Made by a program: the position numbers and the translations under genes
Source: Pseudoalteromonas phenolica
GTDB taxonomy: Bacteria; Pseudomonadota; Gammaproteobacteria; Enterobacterales; Alteromonadaceae
Length of the DNA stretch: 64,000 nt
Reading direction: 5' to 3'
Assembly: GCF_005886345.1 (NCBI RefSeq)
Contig: NZ_PNEC01000007.1
Span: forward strand, 1 to 64,000
The notes under the pieces: generated by a model
What the model saw: the letters and a program-made list of their open reading frames with translations, nothing else
Databases searched by the model: none
Told to the model about the DNA's origin: nothing
Part shown: piece after piece, positions 35,143-42,413 of the stretch
How the letters are laid out: each line of letters begins with the position of its first letter
Numbering within the stretch: the first letter of the stretch is position 1

Positions 35143-35811
35143 TTAATTGAAAAATTCATTAAGTGTTTTTTCATCACGAGTAATAATGACTTCAAGGTTC
35201 TTACCTGATGAAAGATAATTAAAATAATAACCAGATTCTTGACTCCACGATTGCTCGGACATTATTTTTGTAAACTTCATACCCAGTAGAGTTTTATCTT
35301 GTGTTATGGCATCTACTTGGACTTTGCAAAGGGAGGTTTTACATTCAACTTGTGAAATAGTGACGTCCGTGTTTTCTTGTTGCATTACCGCAGAGTAGAT
35401 ATTTTCTTCAAACGTATATGCCCAATCAGCATCTATTTCTTCAGCATCAAACTTAGACTGAATATTATTAAGTATCTTGTCACCAATTAATCCTTTACTC
35501 TCAATTTTGTCTGCTAAAGCGAGTAAAAATGCTTCCTCGTCAGCCAGCTTATTTTCACTATTAGACATAGAAGGTGACGTTGCTTGCGGTTTTAACTGAA
35601 TTTCTTTACCTTCAGATAGGCTTAAGTGTTCCTTTACTATAGATGAGGTTAATTCTTCAGTTTCTATGTTAGAAATAACACCCTCTTTTATTTCACTATT
35701 CGTTTTAATCTTAAATTCCTGCTTTGAATGTGTGTCACTTTCATTTGAAGTGAATAGATATACGCTTACACATTATAAAGCTATTACAGGAAAAATTACT
35801 TTTATATTCAT
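35143..35811 (-). pseudogene. membrane-anchored hypothetical gene interrupted by a nonsense codon
   Basis: The true start appears to be ATG 35809-35811, which has an AAGGTG ribosome site five bases upstream and begins a hydrophobic anchor (MNIKVIFPVIAL). Codon 13 is an in-frame TAA (35773-35775); the frame then continues as CVSVYLFTSNESD and on without another stop to 35143. The only intact ATG-started frame is 35143-35568, whose start has no ribosome site. The C-terminal part has a Cys pair (ECKTSLCKVQV) like a periplasmic fold. Family unknown. Either the gene is dead, or a truncated product is made. Confidence 0.7.
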
Positions 35812-35927
35812 GTATCACCTTAAAATGGAGCTGGCGCTCCATGACTCTAGTTACCTAAAAGAGCAAATTGATATCAAATAACCAAATCTCAAAATCAATA
35901 AGGTTAAAAGATATTTTCCTTTTCAGT

Positions 35928-36018
35928 TTTTGGAACTTGGAGTTTTCCAAACGAGGTTGAAGAATTCGTTCTAGTCTTCAAACCTTTGTTTAGAACGTTC
36001 CAAAATTCACGTTAACGT
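35928..36018. repeat. nested inverted repeat
   Basis: TTTTGGAAC (35928-35936) pairs with GTTCCAAAA (35997-36005), enclosing CGTTCTA (35967-35973) paired with TAGAACG (35991-35997). The perfect palindrome ACGTTAACGT follows at 36009-36018. It lies inside the segment bounded by the two frnE-like copies. Confidence 0.5.
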
Positions 36019-36091
36019 AAAAACATCTCGAGTACAACAATTTAGAAGTATTTCTAATCTTTTGGATTTAATAACTTCTATAGTTTTACAT

Positions 36092-36440
36092 AGTGATAGC
36101 AGCAGAAGCCTCAAGCCCCAACAGTGCAGAGCTCATGGTTAAAGCCATTCAATCAGCCTATTATCAAAAAGCGCAAAACCCGTCTTTGCAACAAACGCTT
36201 GTTGAATGTGCGCTAAGTATAGGCTTGGATGGCGCTGAGTTTGAAAAGGTGTTGTTATCGGCTGAAACTGAAAGTCAGTTACAGCAACATTTGGGCTTAG
36301 TGCAACAGCTTAGAGTGAGTGGTTTTCCGGCGTTGTTTTATGTGAATGAAAACAATGAAGCCTTTGCTTTGGCGTTGGGGTTTTGTGAGGTCGGGGATTT
36401 AGAAGAGAGATTTGATAAGTGTAAAAAACACATTGCATAA
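36092..36440 (+). pseudogene. duplicated 3' half of the FrnE-like gene
   Basis: The frame encodes a near copy of the last 115 residues of the gene at 34482-35102 (SAELMVKAIQSAYYQKAQNP, VSGFPALFYVN, ALGFCEVGDL). DNA similarity starts abruptly at GTGATAGCAGCAGAA in both (34757 and 36092) and ends at the stop codon. The copy lacks the CxxC half and any start signal with ribosome site, so it is not a working enzyme. Scattered silent and a few missense differences show it is not a fresh duplication. Confidence 0.88.
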
Positions 36441-36632
36441 GTTGAGTTTTTCGTGTGTAGGTCGTGCTTTAGCGCGACAGGTTTAAAACCTGTTTTCAAT
36501 TTAACCTTTTGTCGCGTTGGCGACGACAACCAAGGGGAGGCTGCCGCCGGTCTCCCCTTGGAACCCCTCGGCGCCCTTCATCACACTAGTTCCTTCAAAC
36601 AATAAATTGATATGAACGTAAACGCCATGAAG

Positions 36633-36740
36633 GTACATCCATGTACAAGCATGGCTTGGCTCGCATCCATGCGAGCACATTGCTCATCAATTCATTATTT
36701 TCAGGGGGTGATAAAAGGGAAGGGAAGTTGCCTGTTGGAT
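36633..36740. repeat. two-hairpin repeat unit, copy 1
   Basis: Hairpin one is GTACAT-CC-ATGTAC (36633-36646) and hairpin two GCTCGCAT-CC-ATGCGAGC (36659-36676). A conserved tail follows: ACATTGCTCATCAATT, then TTATTTTCAGG and GATAAAAGGGAAG. Confidence 0.75.
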
Positions 36741-36814
36741 TTGTGAATTGGTTTTAAGGTGCAATATCTGTCACCAAAAATTGTAGAATTTGCCTTCCTG
36801 TAGCAGCGACTTAT

Positions 36815-36867
36815 CGTGCAAAATATACGTTGCGAAGCAAGGTTACTTTTGCGCAAGGTGAATTGAG
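36815..36867 (+). repeat. dispersed stem-loop repeat (best preserved copy)
   Basis: The unit has an outer stem GTGCAAAA (36816-36823) / TTTTGCGC (36847-36854) with one T-G wobble, and an inner stem TTGC-GAA-GCAA (36830-36840), followed by AAGGTGAATTGAG. It serves as reference for the other copies in the window. Confidence 0.75.
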
Positions 36868-36898
36868 CAATTCTAATTTTCGATAGGCTTTTAACCTT

Positions 36899-37008
36899 TC
36901 CATCCATGGACTAAATCAGCCTTGCAGCGCATCCATGCGCTGACATTACTCATCAATTACTTATTTTCAGGCGAGATAGAAGGGGAAAGGGAGTTGCCTA
37001 TTTGACTT
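36899..37008. repeat. two-hairpin repeat unit, copy 2
   Basis: Hairpin one is TCCAT-CC-ATGGA (36899-36910) and hairpin two CAGCGCAT-CC-ATGCGCTG (36925-36942). The tail ACATTACTCATCAATT and TTATTTTCAGG matches copy 1. Stem bases differ from copy 1 but remain paired. Confidence 0.75.
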
Positions 37009-37494
37009 GAAACAAGGTTGCAAAATGCAAGACCTGGCCCTTTAAATCTTCACATTTATAGTACACATTACTCATCAATTCATTCTGCTCAGGGTGTGAT
37101 AAAAGGGAAGCATCAGTTGTTTTTGTGACAAATCTCGCACAATAAAATACTTGTCTTTTTTGTGTAATCTTTAAATAACTGATAGCGAAACTAATCAGCG
37201 AAAGGCTAGGAATAGTAATTTAAGATAGAGCTTTTTTAATAAAAATTAAACTAATTCTTTTACTTACTTTGGCTTTTACATATTTATAAAGTTGCCGCTC
37301 CAATAAAGCTTCAAGGTTAGCTGTAAGTTATTGTTAAAATAAAGTAAGAGGTCTTCTCTGTGATATTAAATTTCTTTATTTTAATAAGTGGTTAGAAAGT
37401 CTTGACTTTTGAGTTTTTATTGGATAGCTTAAATCTGTTTCTTGGGAACAATAATATAAAAACAATTTTTAATAAACATCAAAAGGAAATTATA

Positions 37495-37656
37495 ATGAAA
37501 TTAAAATTAAACAAGAAAAATATAAAGCAGCTTAATAAAAACAAAATATCTGAAGAGTATACAAAAAATATTGTGGGTGGTATTCAAGATACATACTCAG
37601 GTGGTTTTATGGAAGGTCGTGGTAACAATGGTAAAAGTTGTGTAAGCCCTCACTAA
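37495..37656 (+). CDS. RiPP/bacteriocin-like precursor peptide with VGG leader
   Basis: The ATG at 37495 has an AAAGGA site eight bases upstream and encodes 53 residues. The first 29 look like a leader: MKLKLNKKNIKQLNKNK, basic and amphipathic, then EEYTKNIVGG, a double-glycine-type processing site. The remaining 24 residues (IQDTYSGGFMEGRGNNGK, then SCVSPH) are Gly/Asn/Ser-rich with one Cys and would be the core. Short peptides with an LxKKxIKxL leader and a terminal GG are recurrent in this bacterial group. No modification enzyme, C39 peptidase or exporter is encoded nearby, so it is an orphan. A hairpin follows at 37702. Identification is by leader pattern only. Confidence 0.7.
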   Translation: MKLKLNKKNIKQLNKNKISEEYTKNIVGGIQDTYSGGFMEGRGNNGKSCVSPH

Positions 37657-37701
37657 AAGTTAATTTCCTTAAAATCAGCTATATTGCTGTTAATTGATAC
37701 C

Positions 37702-37734
37702 GAAACAACAAGGTTATAAATATCTTGTTGTTTC
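37702..37734 (+). terminator. terminator-like hairpin
   Basis: GAAACAACAAG (37702-37712) pairs perfectly with CTTGTTGTTTC (37724-37734), 45 bp after the peptide stop codon. The following sequence is T-rich but broken. The rest of 37735-37943 is AT-rich with nothing recognisable. Confidence 0.7.
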
Positions 37735-37970
37735 ATTCTTAAATTTATTTTTTCATAACATTTAACCTTTTCTGTTATAATATATTCGCAGTTTTCGGCT
37801 CAAGTAAACAGTATGATAAAGTGTTGAGCGCTCAATTATTATATTTCTCTCCTATTATAAAGTGCATAGCCCTTACCCGAAAATAATTTATATACTCATA
37901 TGGTGTGTAAGTTCTTCGTTATTTCAAACGGCAGTTTAAATTACTCATTTCACCTTGCGCAAAAGTAACC

Positions 37971-39058
37971 CCGAATTCAACTTAGAAGTGTGACACACTG
38001 TAACATCAAGCGGCCAGGGCTAATTCTTTAAAAATAACTGCCGGCTGCTTGAACCCTAAACACTTTCTTGGACGGTTATTAATCCTTGATTGAACAAACT
38101 GAATATACTCATCCGTTACCTGTCTTAAGTCTGACCCTTTCTTCACATATTGCCTCAAAAGACCATTCGCGTTTTCATTTGCACCTCGTTCCCAAGAGCT
38201 ATATGGATGGGCAAAATATATGTCAGTATCAAGTGCTGCTCCAATCTGCTCATGGCCCGCGAACTCTCTACCGTTGTCTGCCGTGATTGTGTGTACACAG
38301 CCTTTAAATGGCATAAGCATTTCTATTGTCGCCTTGGTTACTGCATCTGCTGATTTTGACGACACTTTCTTCGTCAAATAGAACCGACTTTTACGTTCTA
38401 AAATGGTCACGATAGCACCTGTACCATGCTTACCTAATACAGTGTCGATTTCCCAATCACCAAATCGTTCTCGGCTATCAACAATTAATGGGCGTTCATC
38501 AATAGATACCGCATTTTTTATCGTTGGCGCTTTATCTTTCAGACCTTTACGATACCGCTTATGTCTTTGTCTCAAGTGACGATAGAGCTTACCACCTTGT
38601 CGTTTATCCAGAGCTACATAACGATAAATCCACTCATGACTAACGCACGCTCCTACACTTGTAAGCACACTGGAAATTTGCTCAGGGCTCCAGTCGATAC
38701 GAAGCAGCAAGCGTACAAATTCAATGCGCTCAGCCGGAATACGATATTTGCGAGCTGTTTTACGCCTATTAACAGAATGAATGTGAGCATTCTGAGGGCA
38801 ATAACCCCCATGGGTTTGATTTCTTTTTAACTCACGATACACCTTTGCACGATGGCATTTTACTTTTTGGGCAATTTCAGAAATTGAAATTCCCAGTTCC
38901 AAAAGGGTAGAAATCTGGTATCTTCTTCCCTCGGTCAACTGCTGATAACTCATAGTAGTATTGCTTGTTTCTTTGGCGAGAAGAGGATACCACTTTCGGC
39001 AGCTGGCTTCCTCTTCTACACCTTTCTATGAGTGTCGCACTTATTATCTGAAATCAGG
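37971..39058 (-). mobile_element. IS30 family insertion sequence with readable ends
   Basis: Terminal inverted repeats are at 37971-37996 and 39032-39058: CCGAATTCA and CCTGATTTCA open the two ends, and both then reach AAGTGyGACAC. The element is 1088 bp and holds one transposase gene. Target duplication ACC flanks it (37968-37970 and 39059-39061). Removing the element and one ACC restores a continuous dispersed-repeat copy, which supports the boundaries. Confidence 0.88.
38006..38953 (-). CDS. IS30 family transposase
   Basis: The 315-residue transposase has an N-terminal helix-turn-helix (TEGRRYQISTLLELGISISEIAQKVKCHRAKVYRELKRN) and a DDE catalytic domain: first Asp in GDWEIDTVLG, second in TADNGREFAGHE and Glu in the SSWERGANENANGLLRQY motif typical of IS30. 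It is full length and has no frameshift, so the copy may be active. It sits inside the inverted repeats of the element. Confidence 0.95.
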   Translation of the reverse strand: MSYQQLTEGRRYQISTLLELGISISEIAQKVKCHRAKVYRELKRNQTHGGYCPQNAHIHSVNRRKTARKYRIPAERIEFVRLLLRIDWSPEQISSVLTSVGACVSHEWIYRYVALDKRQGGKLYRHLRQRHKRYRKGLKDKAPTIKNAVSIDERPLIVDSRERFGDWEIDTVLGKHGTGAIVTILERKSRFYLTKKVSSKSADAVTKATIEMLMPFKGCVHTITADNGREFAGHEQIGAALDTDIYFAHPYSSWERGANENANGLLRQYVKKGSDLRQVTDEYIQFVQSRINNRPRKCLGFKQPAVIFKELALAA

Positions 39059-39087
39059 ACCTTGCTTCTCAACGTGTATTTTGCACG
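39059..39087 (-). repeat. dispersed repeat, half separated by IS30
   Basis: On the minus strand this is CGTGCAAAATACACGTTG followed by AGAAGCAAGGT; the other half (GTTACTTTTGCGCAAGGTG) lies left of IS30 at about 37944-37970. The repeat begins on the base after the stop codon of the phytase-like gene (39088-39090). Confidence 0.75.
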
Positions 39088-40200
39088 TTAATCCGTAACC
39101 TCAAAAAGAAGCACCTGATTCAATTGCGGGCCGTGCACATTAAAATTATTATCCGCCACCATCAGCAAACTGCGATTGCCATTCGCTAAAGTCGGGCCAA
39201 ACGTTAAACCCTCCAAGTTATCAATCTGCTTCGACCCTAACTTGTCGGTAATCGTTGCTAAATCTAACACTAAGGTTTTCTTCGCGGCTTGAAACGACTG
39301 GTTTTTTAAAGAGGAAAGGTTCGATGTATCAGTTGCATCTTGCGTATCGATCAAGTAAATACTCACGTTATTGCCACCGTCTTTTAACCCTGACGTATAA
39401 GAGCGTTCCATGGTTAAAAATTGATGTTCGCTGATTTGTAAGATCTCAACTAAACCTGTGGTGCGAAATGCATCGGGTTTAGCGCCTTTACGGTTTACCA
39501 GTGGTTCAACGTAATAGGCGAACTGTTTTTGCATTTGCTTGCTGGCAAAATCAAAGTGTGAAATACGCACCATGCTGCCGTGTTTTAAAGTGGCTTCTTC
39601 ACCATCTTGTTTTAGCGCGCCTTCCATCGACACCCAAATACCTTTACCCGACATATCGATTGTTACGCCTTCAAACACCGCGTTATGACGTGGGCCGGTG
39701 TTTTTACCGATGTTAAACATGCTTGGTAGCGTAAAAGTAGTTTGAGTTTGGTCTATGTCACCTGTGAGTGATTGCATAAAAATAGCAGGCGGTTTGTTGT
39801 ATTTCACACTGCCTTCACTGGTCCAGACGATGCTGTTTTGCTTAGAGGCAGGAATTAAACTTTCAGGGTCGACAACACGCTTGCTCGACTTATTGCCCAT
39901 GAGTGGTAATGACTTTTCGAACGTAATATTGCTGATTTTCGTGTTTTTTATCTCAGTACCTTCGATACTGATTTTAGCCTGAAAATAGCGCGGTTTTTCA
40001 TAATCATCAGCAATCATTAAGTACTTGCCGTTTACGAACTCAATGCTCGATAAACCACCAACTTTATCACCATCAACGCTTAGCTCTGCAGAGATAATGT
40101 ATTCGTCGAGAAAGTTAAGTTTGATAGGGGTTTTGTGTGCAAAAGCATTTGTAGAAAGCGTTGCCGATAAGGCGAGAGTCGAAAATATTAAATTGCGCAT
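39088..40200 (-). CDS. esterase-like activity of phytase family protein
   Basis: The 370-residue protein has a cleaved signal peptide (ALSATLSTNAFA) and the beta-propeller pattern of the phytase-like family: GLSSIEFVNGKYLMIADD, DPESLI, FEGVTIDMSGKGIWVSMEGA, QFLTMERSYTSG, IDNLEGLTFGPTLANGNRSLLMVADNNF. The Asp/Glu-rich loops would bind calcium. The likely role is an exported hydrolase of organic phosphate esters, complementary to PhoX; the reaction is not proven for this family. The stop codon abuts a dispersed repeat that is split by IS30. Confidence 0.85.
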   Translation of the reverse strand: MRNLIFSTLALSATLSTNAFAHKTPIKLNFLDEYIISAELSVDGDKVGGLSSIEFVNGKYLMIADDYEKPRYFQAKISIEGTEIKNTKISNITFEKSLPLMGNKSSKRVVDPESLIPASKQNSIVWTSEGSVKYNKPPAIFMQSLTGDIDQTQTTFTLPSMFNIGKNTGPRHNAVFEGVTIDMSGKGIWVSMEGALKQDGEEATLKHGSMVRISHFDFASKQMQKQFAYYVEPLVNRKGAKPDAFRTTGLVEILQISEHQFLTMERSYTSGLKDGGNNVSIYLIDTQDATDTSNLSSLKNQSFQAAKKTLVLDLATITDKLGSKQIDNLEGLTFGPTLANGNRSLLMVADNNFNVHGPQLNQVLLFEVTD

Positions 40201-40332
40201 TGTTTTACTGTGTAGAATAAAAATCTAAACGACGAATATACGTGGCTGACGCTCAGATTGCACTTTTTATTGTTTATAGCACTGACGGTTTTCAGTTAGT
40301 TGCCAGAAAAGAGCCGTGATTATAATAAGCAC

Positions 40333-42297
40333 TTATAAAATTTCTATTTCATAAAGGTTTGAGTGACCATACGATTTTAGGTCATAGGCCACGGCTGAGC
40401 CTTTCACATCAGTGACGAACACATTCACTGGAACATCCGAGACAGTTTCTCGTTGCTTATTGTTGATATTGATACTGTAAACAACTTGCGAACTTTGCTG
40501 TCGCTCGCAGTAATAAAGCAGGTCACCATCGAGTTTTAAACAACTTGGTAAACGCCTAATACCTAGGTCGCTAAATTCTAATAAGGTAGCTTGTTTATTT
40601 TGATTTTTTAATATGAGCGAGCGGCTTATAAAGTCATAGTAAATTAATCCCCGTTCATTTCTTGTTGCCACATAACTCGCATCAAGCGCGATGGTTCTTA
40701 AGGTCTTGTCTTGAAATGAAAAACTCATTAAATCATATGACTGCGCATTTTTGTTACTCAGAAATATTTCGTCATCCAACTCGGACCAGCCAATTAAATT
40801 AGCTGTGTGGGGCATCTCTGTTTTTAATATGATTTTTGATTCAGATGAAGAAAAAACAACGAGATACTTTTTATGTTCAGAGAAGAGTGTAAAGGCAATG
40901 TGGTCGCTATTTTTAGAAGTGATGATTTTATCAATTAAATCAGCTTTGACAGAGGATAAACGTGTACTGCCAGAAGCTTGTGATTTCCAAAGCTCATAGC
41001 TACCAGTTCTATTTGACGCAAAATATAAATTGTTGGAATCAGTTGATAAAACACCATTTAGATTGAGGCTTGGGTGATTAATATCTAGATGAGGTTGCTC
41101 TTGAACCCAGATATCGACACGGCTGGTTTGCGCATTAATTAATAAGCTGTTGTTATTGCTGTGTATATCTTGAATGGTTTCTTCTGGTGTAAGAGCTTTT
41201 AGTAAATTGACACTATTATCAGCTAAATCATATAACCACACTCCATTCTCGTTTTTATGCTTACCAATAATGGCAAGTTGGTTTTGATTTATATGCGTTA
41301 ACTCATAAAGCCTAGTGAGGGGAGTCTCAATAAAAGAGGCTTGATTATTCTGTAGTTCATAACGCACAAGGTTGATTTTATTATCTTTATCATTACCAAT
41401 ATAAATTAGCTCTGAGTTACTGATAAAAGTAGGACTTTTAGTCTCAGTACCTAACCCAGTATATTCAAACTCACTGTTCGGTGTATCTAGGTCTAAAATA
41501 GCGATAAGGCTTTCGCCTCTTTCAAAGAAGTTCAACGCTAAATATTTACCATCAGGGCTAATTGTGAAGTTATTAATGCGTTGCTCAAAGTTTCTTAAAA
41601 CTTTCCAACCTTCATTCACGTACTCAATAAGCTCACATGCTTTTTGACACCGAATTGAAATAAGCTTTCCATTTAAAAGAGTAAGACCTCTGTAGTTACT
41701 GGCTTGCTCGGTTATTTTATTAATTTTATTTGTATTGAGATCTTTGACGAAAATATGATGGTTATTCCGCTCACCAGCAACAAAGGCAAGGGTTTTGTTT
41801 TGTGGGTCTTTAATCACTTGATATAAAGAATCATTGCGTGAATAAATTAGTTTTTCCGTTGTTTTAATCCCTGCAGGTGCAACTGCCCAGTAGCTTGCAG
41901 CCAAGACAGTGCCGACACATAAGATGATGAGAGAGATTAAAAGGAATGGTTTTCTATGAATTTTTTTAACAGTATTTTTTTCAACAAACTCAATGGAAGG
42001 TAAGAGAATATAACCTTTACGAGGGATCGTTTTTATATATTGAGGTTGTTTGGGATCATCACAAAATAATTTTCTTAGCTCAAAAATAGCTCTAGTGACA
42101 AGTTCGGGATCAACAATTTGATTCGGCCAAACATGCTCTAAAATTTCAGTTTTACTAAAAACTTTACCTGGTTCTTGTGCAAGCAAGCATAAAACACTCA
42201 TTACTTTGGGTTCGAGCCTAAATTCACGATTAAATAATCTTACTGAACTAGTGGCTGGTTCAATTTGGTAGTCTTTAATCTTGAAATTATGATTCAT
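40333..42297 (-). CDS. CadC/ToxR-type membrane transcription regulator with propeller-like sensor
   Basis: The 654-residue protein has an OmpR/PhoB-type winged helix at 1-105 (FRLEPKVMSVLCLLAQEPGKVFSKTEILEHVWPN, YIKTIPRKGYILL), one membrane helix near 118-140 (PFLLISLIILCVGTVLAASYW) and a long periplasmic region with WD40/PD40-like repeats. It therefore senses something outside the membrane and regulates DNA inside. It is divergent from the GlyGly-CTERM gene at 42414 with only 116 bp between starts, which makes that gene a likely target. Confidence 0.88.
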   Translation of the reverse strand: MNHNFKIKDYQIEPATSSVRLFNREFRLEPKVMSVLCLLAQEPGKVFSKTEILEHVWPNQIVDPELVTRAIFELRKLFCDDPKQPQYIKTIPRKGYILLPSIEFVEKNTVKKIHRKPFLLISLIILCVGTVLAASYWAVAPAGIKTTEKLIYSRNDSLYQVIKDPQNKTLAFVAGERNNHHIFVKDLNTNKINKITEQASNYRGLTLLNGKLISIRCQKACELIEYVNEGWKVLRNFEQRINNFTISPDGKYLALNFFERGESLIAILDLDTPNSEFEYTGLGTETKSPTFISNSELIYIGNDKDNKINLVRYELQNNQASFIETPLTRLYELTHINQNQLAIIGKHKNENGVWLYDLADNSVNLLKALTPEETIQDIHSNNNSLLINAQTSRVDIWVQEQPHLDINHPSLNLNGVLSTDSNNLYFASNRTGSYELWKSQASGSTRLSSVKADLIDKIITSKNSDHIAFTLFSEHKKYLVVFSSSESKIILKTEMPHTANLIGWSELDDEIFLSNKNAQSYDLMSFSFQDKTLRTIALDASYVATRNERGLIYYDFISRSLILKNQNKQATLLEFSDLGIRRLPSCLKLDGDLLYYCERQQSSQVVYSININNKQRETVSDVPVNVFVTDVKGSAVAYDLKSYGHSNLYEIEIL

Positions 42298-42413
42298 AAG
42301 TTAATGAATATTATAAATATAGTAACTCAATATTAACTTTATAAACTCCTCATTGCAATCAAGCTTTGTTGTTTTCATTCTGTATGAAACTTTACTTTTT
42401 AAGATGGAAAAAA

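Larger units (their letters stand above)
36441..37494. repeat. intergenic field of hairpin repeats
   Basis: No gene is seen for about 1 kb. Structures in order: GTCGTGC-TTTA-GCGCGAC and CAGGTTTAAAACCTG near 36456-36495; a 10-bp stem CCAAGGGGAG/CTCCCCTTGG (36530-36539, 36552-36561); a two-hairpin repeat unit at 36633-36740 and again at 36899-37008, with a truncated third copy at 37061-37125; and a dispersed repeat at 36815-36867. From about 37130 the sequence is AT-rich leader of the small peptide gene, with TTGACT at 37402-37407 as a possible -35. Confidence 0.7.

Noticed and set aside
35666..35881. 71-residue plus-strand frame
   Set aside because: It lies antisense to the N-terminal part of the nonsense-interrupted gene and has no ribosome site or family match.
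35928..36005. Possible integron attC-like site
   Set aside because: The ends do not fit RYYYAAC/GTTRRRY and no integrase is present; only a nested inverted repeat can be claimed.
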